A DNA stretch of 64,000 bases from Merluccius polli (GCA_030340625.1 JAOPHQ010002558.1:476501-540500); one strand, 5' to 3'. Positions 25,612-37,133 are shown, numbered from the stretch's first letter. The notes: generated from the sequence alone by a model not told the origin. Translations and numbers: made by a program.

Positions 25612-28221
25612 CAGTGTGCGAAATACCCGTCGATATTCGGGGGGGTCCCCATCTCCGAATTGTTGCGCAATACAGATCTAAATTTTCTCGACATGTAGTA
25701 GCCAATGCAAAGTTGTTCATTAGCCTACTGCATATCTACATATCAACCTAACCCTATCCTACTTTTGTTAACCTCCCATTAACAATGTTTTAGCATGATA
25801 GAATGCTATATTCATTGAGTGCGATCGTATATTTAATCTCTCGCTCTGAAAATGGGATAACGCTCTGCAGTTAGAAAAAAACAGCATTCTATTTTTCTGT
25901 GAATAAACGAACGGTTTCTGACAGATCAAAGTGGACATTAGGGATGGGCATAATTAATCGATGATTGATCATTGATCGTTAAGAAATGTGTCGATCAATT
26001 TATATTGTTATCGATCAAAGGGACGTTGTGTTGCATGTGAGTCTTGAAGCGGTGCGGTGATCGCGGCTTTAGTTCCCCGTGTCTGATCGCTGTAATTCGG
26101 AGTGTGAATATCTAATATCTTTCTAACTAAAACACTTTTGTATTGTTTAAGACGATAGTCGCACATCCCTCGTAACTACGCCGTGAAGGTGAACCCTCCC
26201 GGACTCCGCTATTAACATGAACCGCTCCGCCGGAGGAGCTGCACGTCCACACGCACCGGACACCAGAATACAAACACACATGTTTTACATTTGATTGCTT
26301 TTAAATAAAGTTGTGTGCAGTTATACGGTTAAATAGGATTATTGATTAATGACCGATCGCGTACTGCGGTCAAGACAGCCGTCTCTCGGTTTCGCGTGGT
26401 CAAGCCAGCCGCTCCTACATTTTCAATATTTCCATAACTGACATTTTAGCAAAACGTTCAGCCTCATATATGTTTTCTGACTAAGGTATTGCTTTTAGAT
26501 AGTTCATGCAATTGTTTCTAAATGTGTGGCTCATCTTTTTGTTGCGAGCCTTTTTCCGAGCGTCGGCTGCATATTGTATTGGCATATGTCGGCCTTTTCC
26601 CTTTTATTCAAAACAGTCCTATACAGTTTAATGCCCACTTTTACTGCCTTGTTTGATTATTGTTGGCCGATAAGTAGGCTACTTATTGTGATTGGAATAC
26701 AGATGTAGTCTTGTTGAATCGTTTCCAAACCTTTAAGAGCGCATGTAGGCGCATTGTTCGGCTTTTACGAGCGCCGCATAGGCCTATAACCAGGGACGGG
26801 CTGCCATAGGGAGGTTCGGCCGGACGATTTCAGGCCGATTATTTTTTATTTTTTATTTTGTGTATTATTATTTTTGGGCCGGTCCAGGACTGTCATAATA
26901 CGTCGGTTTAAAAAAGGTTTAAAAAAATTAATTCAGTTGAAAAATAAAAGTGCCCGAGCCCGGCCCGTGTCCGATGTAATTATGCGGTCGTCGGCCCGAA
27001 GCCCAGCCCTCGGGCTGTCGGGCTGTCGGGCTCGGGCCCCTCGGGCCTAGGGCTCCAGTGCAGGGCTCTAGTCCTGGCTACATTTGCGCCCTGGGCGAAC
27101 CATCCCTTGGGCACCCCCCCCGCCCCCGCCCCGGCCGACAAACAGGACAAAACAATATATAATATTATTTGCATTATTTTATTACATATAATCTTAGATA
27201 CAAAAACAAGAACCATCCCTATTTTTCAACCTGTTTAGAACATTAACATAACAACAGGTATGAAGTGCAATCTAAAACTTGACTTTTCTAGCCTTCTTTG
27301 ATGCAAAATCATCAATTAAATCATCATATGAAACCTGTTGTGCAACTGTATGATTGAATCATAACATTACCTATCGCATTACCTTTTGCCAACGTCCGTT
27401 CACCCGTCAATCAACCTGATATTGTCTGATATTTATTTATTTATTTATTAACATTTCTTTCTTTTTTTTTACACAAACCAATCAATTACGTGTCGTGTAG
27501 GCATATGGGTCTATGTTAATTATGAAATACAATTTATTTGGAGGCAGTTTGTGTTGTGTGGCCTGATTTGGGTGTTGATATCTCATCACGACATTATCGG
27601 GCGGATGTTCCGTAAAAAGATACAATCTGCGTCTCTCAACCGACCGTTTTTTCTACCGCTTCAAATGTGGCTCCGATAGTTTTTTTGACGTAGTACGATG
27701 TCCACTTCAGAATCGCGGAGATTTTAGTAAATTTCCGCATGTAGGCTAGTGTGCAGCTCGCTTATCAGTCGCCCCCCTCCCCTTGCCTCTCGGACACACA
27801 ACCTGTATGACTCTCAGCAGCAAGTTGACGTGACAACGAGGGCAGCGCCCACTCCACTAGCCTGACATGGAAATGAGCGTCTAGAAAACTGGCGAGTTTT
27901 GTTTTGAGTTTAGTTTTTCTTTTATTTCTTTTTTTTTGAGGGCGCGCTGGTTTTTTTTTGAGGGCGCACTCGTTTTTTTTGTTTTTTTTTAGGGCGCGCT
28001 CGTGCGCCCCCACATAGATTGCGCCCTGGGCGGTCGCCCACATTGCCCATCGGTAAAACCGGCCCTGGTGACAATATTAGTGACAATAATATACTATTTA
28101 AAAAATGCTTTTTACAAAATTTGAGACCCCCCCAAATTTTTGCTTTTGAGGCTTTCAGGGGGTCTCAAGGGTTAATCCCCCCCCCACCCCCCCCCCCCCC
28201 ACCCCCGTATTTCGCACACTG
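25612..28221. mobile_element. hAT-type element, 2.6 kb, nested in repeat unit A
   Basis: Perfect 15-bp terminal inverted repeats CAGTGTGCGAAATAC (25612-25626) and GTATTTCGCACACTG (28207-28221) are flanked by the 8-bp duplication GTTACGAC (25604-25611, 28222-28229). The uninterrupted target, GTTACGACGTAAAGAATG, is present in the two sister units (near 30141 and 33438). No intact transposase was seen; the interior carries further transposon pieces, including a segment at about 27070-28073 bounded by CCTGGCTACATTTGCGCCCT and ACCGGCCCTGG, and poly-C runs near the right end. Confidence 0.92.
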
Positions 28222-28559
28222 GTTACGACGTAAAGAATGTGAAGAATAAGAGGCTGGCAAAGCCGTCCGCCCATTGATTTGTATTGGAAAAATAAAGGTG
28301 GAAAAAGTAGAACATTTTGAAAAGTTGAATGAATATAAAAAATCTGAATAGATAGCCATAATGTCGTAATAAATCTGAACATTTTGATATTTGAATGGTT
28401 TCTGTAGCTGAAAGTATGAAGGAGAAGAGTGCCAAAAAACGTTCGGAAGAAGAATAAAAATAAAAATAAAAACTAGAAAATGCATTTCCTGCAGAAAACG
28501 TGTGTGAATGCTGGAAGCTGAATGATAAGCGCAAAGCAGAAATATAAAATGAATTGATC

Positions 28560-28845
28560 TGAAGAATCTGAAAGTAGTAGTAGAAGCTGAAATAGTAGAA
28601 GAAGCTGAAAGTAGTAGTAGAAGCTGAAATAGTAGAAGAATCTGAAAGTAGTAGAAGAAGCTGAAATAGTAGAAGAATCTGAAAGTAGTAGTAGAAGCTG
28701 AAATAGTAGAAGAATCTGAAAGTAGTAGAAGAAGCTGAAATAGTAGAAGAATCTGAAAGTAGTAGTAGAAGCTGAAATAGTAGAAGAATCTGAAAGTAGT
28801 AGTAGAAGCTGAAATAGTAGAAGTAGCTGAAAGTAGTAGTAGCTG
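28560..28845. repeat. 37-bp minisatellite, array B
   Basis: About seven or eight copies of the 37-bp unit of array A, in the same orientation. Confidence 0.95.
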
Positions 28846-29133
28846 AATTAGTAATACTAATAGCTGAAGTAGAAGTAACTGAAGTAGTAACAAACACTGC
28901 TGAACGTCCTCAAAAAGTAGCCCTATCTGGCAACACTGTCTGAACGTCCTCAAAAGGTAGCCCAAACTGGCAACACTGTCTGATCCTCAAAAAGCAGCCC
29001 AATCTGGCAACACTGCTGAACGTCCCCTCGCTCGAGCGTCAACGTGAAGTCAACTGAAAAGGAATCAGTTAAACTGTGAAACTCTTAATAAATATGAATG
29101 CTATCGAAATTTCGTTTGGATATTATGGGATAT

Positions 29134-29668
29134 TAGCCTGGCAAGCCAGACCTACATCAGAAAGATGTAAGGTCTGGCGCAGCTCCATTGGCAGTGTGGG
29201 CGGGATAAATGGTTGTCTTTCAAGTTCCCTCTGCACGCAATAGGATAGCGCTACAACCAATCAGAGCAACGAAGAAGGTGACGTAGTCAGAGCGACGGCT
29301 CTGACTACGTAATTAATCAAAACTCAGAATAAATATTTATTTTCGAGGAAAGACTTCAGTGCCGTTCTTTGTTCTTTTCTCAAATAAAATGTTAACTTCA
29401 AGTCTTGAAGAGTCGCGGCCAAAGCCGAGTGGAGAGACAGCCGTTCACCAGCAGCAGCAGCCATTGTTTACCTCTAACACAGAACCGTCGCATTTCTGTC
29501 GTCATTAGGTAGCCCGGCTTTTGACTCCGCCCCTCACGCTGTGATTGGTCAGACATACAAGACACACTTGGTGTTTCCAGCACCAAAAAGCGGACGGAGC
29601 TATGCTAGACCTACACTAGCTGCCAAATAAATTTGCTGCCGCTAGGGGGTGTCTAGAGTTCTAGGCTA
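29134..29668. mobile_element. Non-autonomous element with 9-bp target duplication
   Basis: The element starts TAGCCTGGCAAGCCAGAC and ends CTAGGCTA, with short inverted ends, and is flanked by ATGGGATAT on both sides (29125-29133, 29669-29677). Unit A shows the empty site at about 25000 (ATTATGGGATATACAAG). A 9-bp duplication fits Mutator-like elements, but 8 bp with one ambiguous base would fit hAT. Confidence 0.82.
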
Positions 29669-30374
29669 ATGGGATATACAAGTCTGTCGATTTGTGACAT
29701 TTTTTGAACGAAGGTAAACGATTGAGAATTGATTTAGTTAGGCCTACGATGTGTAACTGTCAGAGATCAATGTGTAATCGATGTGTAACTGTGAGATCAA
29801 CTGAAGAGAACCCGAAACTTAAACTGTGATTCTGAATAAATATAAATGCTATCAAAATTTCGTTTGGATATCGTTATTATTGTATATACAAATCTGTAGA
29901 TTAGTGACATTTTTTGAATGAAGGTTGAAAAGTGAATGAATTAGTTACGACGTCTTAAACAGTGTAAGGTCCGCCGGTTACAATGGGACGAATGGTAGAA
30001 TATGACGATTTGAAACTAAAACTGCGATACAGAAAAAAGTATAACAGCTATCGAAATTTCGTGAACACGGCTAGATAGATACACATCTCTAGATTTGTTT
30101 AATTGTTTGAACGATGGGAAACGGTTGAAATTTGAAATAGTTACGACGTAAAGAATGTGAAGAATAAGAGGCTGGGCGGACGGCGAATCTGAACATTTTG
30201 ATATTTGAATGGTTTCTGTAGCTGAAAGTATGAAGAAGGAGAAGAGTGCCAAAAAACGGTCGGAAGAATAATAAAAAATAAAAATAACTAGAAAATGCAT
30301 TTCCTGCAGAAAACGCGTGTGAATGCTGGAAGCTGAATGATAAGCGCAATGCAGAAATATAAAATGAATTGATC

Positions 30375-32365
30375 TGAAGAATCTGAAAGTAGTAGTAGAA
30401 GCTGAAATTTCGTAGGTAGAAGAATCTGAAAGTAGTAGTAGAAGCTGAAATAGTAGAAGAATCTGAAAGTAGTAGTAGAAGCTGAAATAGTAGAAGAATC
30501 TGAAAGTAGTAGTAGAAGCTGAAATAGTAGAATAATCTGAAAGTAGTAGTAGAAGCTGAAATAGTAGAAGAATCTGAAAGTAGTAGTAGAAGCTGAAATA
30601 GTAGAAGTAGCTGAAAGTAGTAGTAGAAGCTGAAATAGTAGAAGAAGCTGAAAGTAGTAGTAGAAGCTGAAATAGTAGAAGAATCTGAAAGTAGTAGTAG
30701 AAGCTGAAATAGTAGAAGAAGCTGAAAGTAGTAGTAGAAGCTGAAATAGTAGAAGAATCTGAAAGTAGTAGTAGAAGCTGAAATAGTAGAAGAATCTGAA
30801 AGTAGTAGTAGAAGCTGAAATAGTAGAATAATCTGAAAGTAGTAGTAGAAGCTGAAATAGTAGAAGAATCTGAAAGTAGTAGTAGAAGCTGAAATAGTAG
30901 AAGTAGCTGAAAGTAGTAGTAGAAGCTGAAATAGTAGAAGAAGCTGAAAGTAGTAGTAGAAGCTGAAATAGTAGAAGAATCTGAAAGTAGTAGTAGAAGC
31001 TGAAATAGTAGAAGAAGCTGAAAGTAGTAGTAGAAGCTGAAATAGTAGAAGAAGCTGAAAGTAGTAGTAGAAGCTGAAATAGTAGAAGAAGCTGAAAGTA
31101 GTAGTAGAAGCTGAAATAGTAGAAGAATCTGAAAGTAGTAGTAGAAGCTGAAATAGTAGAAGAATCTGAAAGTAGTAGTAGAAGCTGAAATAGTAGAAGT
31201 AGCTGAAAGTAGTAGTAGAAGCTGAAATAGTAGAAGAAGCTGAAAGTAGTAGTAGAAGCTGAAATAATAGAAGAATCTGAAAGTAGTAGTAGAAGCTGAA
31301 ATAGTAGAAGAATCTGAAAGTAGTAGTAGAAGCTGAAATAGTAGAAGAATCTGAAAGTAGTAGTAGAAGCTGAAATAGTAGAAGAATCTGAAAGTAGTAG
31401 TAGAAGCTGAAATAGTAGAAGAATCTGAAAGTAGTAGTAGAAGCTGAAATAGTAGAAGTAGCTGAAAGTAGTAGTAGAAGCTGAAATAGTAGAAGAAGCT
31501 GAAAGTAGTAGTAGAAGCTGAAATAGTAGAAGAATCTGAAAGTAGTAGTAGAAGCTGAAATAGTAGAAGAAGCTGAAAGTAGTAGAAGCTGAAATATTGT
31601 TATTAGGAGTTTGGTCTAGACCTGCTCCATTTGAAAAGTGCCCTGAGATAACTTCTGTTATGAATTGGCGCTATACAAATAAAATTGAATTGAATTGAAT
31701 TGAAATAGTAGAAGAATCTGAAAGTAGTAGTAGAAGCTGAAATAGTAGAAGAAGCTGAAAGTAGTAGTAGAAGCTGAAATAGTAGAAGAATCTGAAAGTA
31801 GTAGTAGAAGCTGAAATAGTAGAAGAATCTGAAAGTAGTAGTAGAAGCTGAAATAGTAGAAGTAGCTGAAAGTAGTAGTAGAAGCTGAAATAGTAGAAGA
31901 AGCTGAAAGTAGTAGTAGAAGCTGAAATAATAGAAGAATCTGAAAGTAGTAGTAGAAGCTGAAATAGTAGAAGAATCTGAAAGTAGTAGTAGAAGCTGAA
32001 ATAGTAGAAGAAGCTGAAAGTAGTAGTAGAAGCTGAAATAGTAGAAGAATCTGAAAGTAGTAGTAGAAGCTGAAATAGTAGAAGAATCTGAAAGTAGTAG
32101 TAGAAGCTGAAATAGTAGAAGTAGCTGAAAGTAGTAGTAGAAGCTAAAATAGTAGAAGAAGCTGAAAGTAGTAGTAGAAGCTGAAATAATAGAAGAATCT
32201 GAAAGTAGTAGTAGAAGCTGAAATAGTAGAAGAATCTGAAAGTAGTAGTAGTAGAAGCTGAAATAGTAGAAGAAGCTGAAAGTAGTAGTAGAAGCTGAAA
32301 TAGTAGAAGAATCTGAAAGTAGTAGTAGAAGCTGAAATAGTAGAAGAATCTGAAAGTAGTAGAAG
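30375..32365. repeat. 37-bp minisatellite, array C (expanded, about 50 copies)
   Basis: The expanded array of the 37-bp unit, with recurring variants GAATCTG, GAAGCTG and GTAGCTG at the same unit position that suggest a higher-order pattern. The minus strand has no stop in any frame of the unit, which creates long spurious reading frames. It is interrupted at 31594-31702 by a LINE tail. Confidence 0.97.
31594..31702 (+). mobile_element. 3' end of a non-LTR element with (TTGAA)n tail
   Basis: TGTTATGAATTGGCGCTATA followed by CAAATAAAATTGAATTGAAT is a common teleost retroelement 3' tail. GAAATA appears on both sides and may be the target duplication. It inserted into the minisatellite array. 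Confidence 0.75.
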
Positions 32366-32382
32366 TACTACTTTCAGATTCT
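32345..32382. repeat. Perfect 17-bp hairpin at end of minisatellite array
   Basis: Arms AGAATCTGAAAGTAGTA (32345-32361) and TACTACTTTCAGATTCT (32366-32382) with a 4-base GAAG loop. The array folds back on itself exactly where the GC-rich array begins. Confidence 0.95.
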
Positions 32383-32825
32383 GAACACACCGCAGCCGTA
32401 GGTCCGCGGTGTGTTTGTGTTACTATTGCGGGCACCCCCCCGCCCGGCCGTAGGTCCGCGGTGTGTTTGTGTTACTATTGGGGGCACCCCCCCCCCCGGC
32501 CGTAGGTCCGCGGTGTGTTTGTGATATTGGGGGCACCCCCCCGGCCGTAGGTCCGCGGTGTGTTTGTGTTACTATTGCGGGCACCCCCGGCCATAGGTCC
32601 GCGGTGTGTTTGTGTTACTATTGGGGGCACCCCCCCCCCCCCCCCCCCCCCGGCCGTAGGTCCGCGGTGTGTTTGTGTTACTATTGGGGGCACCCCCCCC
32701 GGCCGTAGGTCCGCGGTGTGTTTGTGTTACTATTGGGGGCACCCCCCCCGGCCGTAGGTCCGCGGTGTGTTTGTGTTACTATTGGGGGCACCCCCCCGCC
32801 AGTCGGTCGTAGGTCCGCGGTGACG
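32383..32825. repeat. GC-rich tandem array with GGTCCGCGG core
   Basis: Nine occurrences of GTAGGTCCGCGG (one reads ATAGGTCC) at spacings of 45-63 bp, separated by GTGTGTTTGTGTTACTATTG and a C-run of varying length. The spacing variation comes mostly from the C-run, plus a GTTACT deletion in one unit. Confidence 0.95.
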
Positions 32826-33696
32826 CCATGACGCTCGAACGTGAACGTCGTTTTATGGCAGCGGAAGATTTACGACAGCCAGCATACAGACAGTGAGCAA
32901 CGGACTTCACATGATATTATTCACAACTCTGATTAATTTAATGAAACCCATTGATTCTTTTGATCGGTGGACCCCTTTTGATTGGATATTATGGGATATA
33001 CAAGTCTGTAGATTTGTGAAATTTTTTGAACGAAGGTAAACGATTGAGAATTGATTTAGTTAGGCCTACGATGTGTAACTGTCGGAGATCAATGTGTAAT
33101 CGATGTGTAAACTGTGATTCTGAATAAATATAAATGCTATCGAAATTTCGTTTGGATATCGTTATTATTGAATATACAAATCTGTAGATTAGTGACATTT
33201 TTTGAATGAAGGTTAACGGTTGAAAAGTGAATGAATTAGTTACGACGTCTGAAACAGTGGAAGGTACGCCGGTTACAATGGGACGAATGGTAGAATATGA
33301 CGATTTGAAACTAAAACTGCGATACAGAAAAAAGTATAACAGCTATCGAAATTTCGTGAACACGGCTAGATAGATACAAATCTCTAGATTTGTTTACTTG
33401 TTTGAACGATGGGAAAAGGTTGAAATTTGAATTAGTTACGACGTAAAGAATGTGAAGAATAAGAGGCTGGGCAGACGGCGAAGCCGTCCGCCCATTGATT
33501 TGTATTGGAAAAATAAAGGTGGAAAAAGTAGAATAATTTGAAAAGTTGAATGGATATGAAAAATCTGAATAGATAGCCATAATGTCGTAATAAATCTGAA
33601 CATTTTGATATTTGAATGGTTTCTGTAGCTGAAAGTATGAAGAAGGAGAAGAGTGCCAAAAAACGGTCGGAAGAAGAATAAAAATTAAAATAATAA

Positions 33697-33940
33697 AGAT
33701 TTCGATATCTAGAGTGTGAATGCTCCAGCATTCACACTAATAATACAGATTTCGATATCTAGAGTGTGAATGCTCCAGCATTCACACTAATAATAAAGAT
33801 TTCGATATCTAGAGTGTGAATGCTCCAGCATTCACACTAATAAAGATTTCGATATCTAGAGTGTGAATGCTCCGAGCATTCACACTAATAATAAAGATTT
33901 CGATATCTAGAGTGTGAATGCTCGAGTATTCACACTAATA
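33697..33940. repeat. Five hairpin repeats of about 50 bp
   Basis: The unit AGATTTCGATATCTAGAG plus the palindrome GTGTGAATGCTC(C/G)AGCATTCACAC, at starts 33697, 33747, 33797, 33844 and 33895. They form the right end of the composite insertion. The palindrome arms match the subterminal motif at 24448-24461. Confidence 0.95.
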
Positions 33941-35587
33941 ATTACTGAGAGTTTCATGAAGAATTGGTGGATGAGCAGAATGGTTTTAGGAAAACTAGAG
34001 CATGTATTGATATTGGTATGCCAGGGTGGTAAGAGCGAGACTACAAGAGGGAAAAACACGTTTGCTTGTTTTGTTGATTTTAAGAAAGCCTTTGATTGGA
34101 TCAGATTGGAGATATTTTGGAGTATAAGTTAATTTATTTTGGTATTGATGGTACATTTTATAATGCCATCAAAGCCTTGTACAAAGCCCCAGTTGCATGT
34201 TTCCCGGTAAATCATTTTAGGACTGGCTGACTGACTGGTTTCCTACTCCATTTGTGGTGAAGCAGGGAGATGTGCTCTCCCCCACTTTATTTGCCCTTCA
34301 TGTGAATGACTTAGTTTAAGAATTCAAGCAGACCTTTAGTTTAGGATTCTGTTGTATGCTGATGACATTGTGTTGGTTGCCCGAGAAAAATATTTAATTT
34401 TAAAAAGCTACTTTAAAAATATGCTGAATATTATGAGTTCATGGTGTAGTAAATGGAGACTTGATATTGTCAGTGAAAAAAAATGCAGATTATACAATTT
34501 AGAAAGAAAGGTGAACAGCAGAGCAACCACATATTTCAGTTTGGTTCAATGCCCTTAAAGTACACTACTTCTTATAAATATCTTGATTTTGAAAACATGA
34601 GCTTTTCAGAAGGATGAAAAGCATTAGCAGAGTCAGTAGGAAGAGCGTTATGGTCTGTGATGAATACAATGAAACTGTGTCCTGACCTTGGCAGGACACA
34701 GTTGAACATGAACATTCTCAAAACTTTATGATTCAATATTTAGCTCAATTTTATGCTGCAGGAGTGTGGGGTTTTGAGACTGATTGTAATTCTATCCTGA
34801 TTCGAGCCATGAGGTGCTTTCTTGGGGTGCATAAATAAACTGCAAAGTGGGCTATTGAAGGGGACATGGGATTGGAGTCATGTCTTAAATGTCGTAAAGC
34901 AGAGATGTGAAATAGTTTGGCTGTGGAACTGCCTTATCCAGTTGCCAGAGGAAAGGCGCACGGTTATCCTTGGTCGAGAGAGGTTTCTGAAATATTTTCT
35001 CTTTTTAATTTAAATATAATCTTCAGGAACAGTTTGCAGTGTAATATAATATAGTAAAACAACAACTAGTAAAGATCTATAAGGAACAATAGGAGGAGGA
35101 TATTTGGAAGAAGCCAAAGCTCAGAAATTACGTTCAAATTTAATGAGATTACTTCATAGAACCGTTTATACCATTTAATTTAAAGAGAGGGCAGAGGTCC
35201 CTCTTGGTGTTGTTGAGGATGAATTTCATTTTTTGTTCATTGCCTTGTGTACACTTGAGGAATCATCTTTTTTTAAAATGCAGTTGAAGACCCCTGATTT
35301 GTTTTGGTTGTCTGAAGGTTATATGTTGAGTTGGCTCTTTAATCATATTGTTGTCTTAGCAAGATTTATAAAAAAAAATGCATGTCAACTAAGACACTGT
35401 GTCCAACATTATAGGACATTTCTGTCATTAAAATTGAATGTTTATAAATGTTCTTTTTTTTGATTTTGTGGAACTGTATATTATGATTTGTCATGTGGCC
35501 ATCCTGGCTTGTTGTCTAGTGTCTTGTAAGCCCATATGGCTTGGCACCATAAATGGTGCATAAACACATCAATGAAAAAAAAAAAGA
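33941..35587 (+). mobile_element. LINE, 3' piece (split element), RT remainder and tail
   Basis: It continues the RT from 24420: EELVDEQNGFRKTRA, then NTFACFVDFKKAFDWI, then QGDVLSPTLFALHVNDL, then LYADDIVLVA (active site YADD). Next come a C-terminal part (AKWAIEGDMGLE) and a 3' end with GGCACCATAAATGGTGC and a terminal A-run at 35576-35587. Several stops and frameshifts make it inactive. Confidence 0.8.
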
Positions 35588-36910
35588 TAATCACTGTTGA
35601 CAGTGAATAATTTGTTGTCAGCAACCTAGTTGGCTTTTACCATTCCTAATAAGACTTATAAGAGGCATTATGGTCAATCAATATAAAAAAGCACAACAAA
35701 ATATTGATGTCATCACTAAAAATAAAAGGTCACTTGCACTTATACGCAAGAAAAGCCTAGCCTATACAAGTGTTTGAGGGGGGTAGCTCATAGAAATAAA
35801 GGAGAGGCTGGGCCATTTTGTGTTAACCCCAACCCCTCTCCATTCACTTGGGGCGTGTTTGATACCTACAACCGATCAGACGAGAAGGCTCTGAGTGGTT
35901 TACATTCAGTAGGCATGTGTCGTGCGAGGTATGACTCGCTGTGCACGCACGCATTTCGCTAGCAGACGGTTCCCAAAAGTGCAAAACGATATAGCCTAGC
36001 CTAGCCCCGTCTCTGGCTCCCTCTCTGCCGTTATTCAGTGCAACTGCACTGCCTGCCATTAATGCTATTTAGGCTTGGTCACGTGATCGCCAGATTAAGG
36101 CGGGTTATGTGGATACCCGGCTGTATCCTGGCAACTCGTTTTTTTCTTCTTCCACTCCCTAGCAACGACTGTATCCAGGGAGTGGAGCTTGGGGGTTGGG
36201 TGTCTGGCTCTTTGGCCATCTCTCCCCATCTATGAGCAGTTACAATATCGTGTAGGCTATGCAAAATAGCCTACAGTCACACACAAACCATTAGTATTAA
36301 ATATGTGTATTTGTGTATGTGTCTATGTGAAGGCTACTTACGTATTACAATTTGTATTACCATTGCTCCAGTCCTATTAAATGTATATGGTGCGGCAATT
36401 TTTAAGAGAATTACCAATTTCAAATGAATGGTTACTTTTAATTACATTACATCGACATTGAGGACAGAATAATTAATAATATCCTTACTCTACTGATAGC
36501 GGTTTAGTGTTGCACTTTATCCTAACAAATGCACTTATTGTAAGTCGCTTTGGACAAAAGCGTCTGCTAAATGCCCTAAATGTAAATGTAATAATTAGCC
36601 TATAACCTACCGGCAGGTGTTTGTGTATATCAATGACATATGTAGGCCTATTACGCCTTTCCATTGTTTCATCATCTGTCTCAAATCTTTTCTATTCTCT
36701 TGCAGGGTAATTTAGGTAGGCCTATATTCAACGTTCAATTCAAAAGGGTGTTTTAACGATGGACATAGGCCTACATGCAAACTACAAGCTCTAAGCGAGA
36801 AAAGGGCCTGTATATGCACCAAATTACACTAGCCTACATTTTAACACAAAGGAATGGTTACTACACAATCGTCGATAAAAGCCGGGTGGGGTCTATGGGG
36901 TGGGCTTTTT
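35588..36910. other. Intergenic upstream of tubulin T2
   Basis: No gene seen. It contains a SINE/LINE tail at about 36500-36600. Confidence 0.5.
36500..36600 (+). mobile_element. Teleost SINE/LINE 3' tail
   Basis: GTAAGTCGCTTTGGACAAAA followed by GCGTCTGCTAAATG is a very common 3' tail of fish short retroelements. Only the tail is clear; the 5' head was not identified. Confidence 0.7.
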
Positions 36911-36917
36911 GATTTAT

Positions 36918-37016
36918 CCAATAGAAGTCTCTGCAGCATTTGACGTGAGAGATTGATTGGGACCTGACCAATAACAACGCAGAAAACGGAATCGCCGGGC
37001 CACACATGCATAAATA
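36918..37016 (+). promoter_or_regulatory. Promoter of tubulin T2
   Basis: CCAAT at 36918-36922 and about 36968, an inverted CCAAT (ATTGG) near 36956, and a TATA-like ATAAATA at 37010-37016. Transcription would begin near 37040, about 95 bp before the ATG. Confidence 0.6.
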
Positions 37017-37133
37017 GACGAGGCCATCCCCATCTGCTGCATTACCTCTTACATCGACCCCTTATCCGTCGAATTGTAAGACGCCCTTACGAGGAGCATC
37101 TGCAACGCTCAGCGCCACTAAAGCATATTGAAA

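Larger units (their letters stand above)
24421..33940. mobile_element. Composite 9.5-kb insertion of three tandem units
   Basis: This block interrupts a LINE; joining 24420 to 33941 restores the LINE frame (LNNRLN into EFHEELVDEQNGFRKTRA), although one TGA codon remains. It holds three head-to-tail units, each starting CTAGAAAATGCATTTCCTGC (24419, 28473, 30288) and ending GCCAAAAAACG(G/T)TCGGAAGA plus an A-rich run. Each unit has a 37-bp minisatellite near its start. The far right end has five hairpin repeats. A 14-bp motif GTGTGAATGCTGGA at 24448-24461 occurs inverted in the right-end repeats, so there are subterminal inverted repeats but no terminal ones. No coding capacity of its own is seen. 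The family is unassigned; a non-autonomous rolling-circle (Helitron/HINE-like) element is my leading guess. Confidence 0.7.

Noticed and set aside
25930..26175. Possible small hAT MITE (AGGGATGGGC … GCACATCCCT)
   Set aside because: Ends are weakly inverted and no 8-bp duplication could be found.
31671..32435. 254-codon open frame on the minus strand (Phe/Tyr/Leu-rich), and similar frames at 28165-28965 and 24415-24789
   Set aside because: They follow the 37-bp minisatellite, which lacks stops in every minus frame; the 37-residue period is simply three units. No start context, splice pattern or domain.
32463..32757. Pro/Cys-rich frames in the GC array
   Set aside because: They follow the GGTCCGCGG tandem array; not protein-like.
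33697..33940. Regular palindromic repeats resembling a CRISPR array
   Set aside because: This is fish nuclear DNA; the intervals are themselves repeated, there are no unique spacers and no cas genes.
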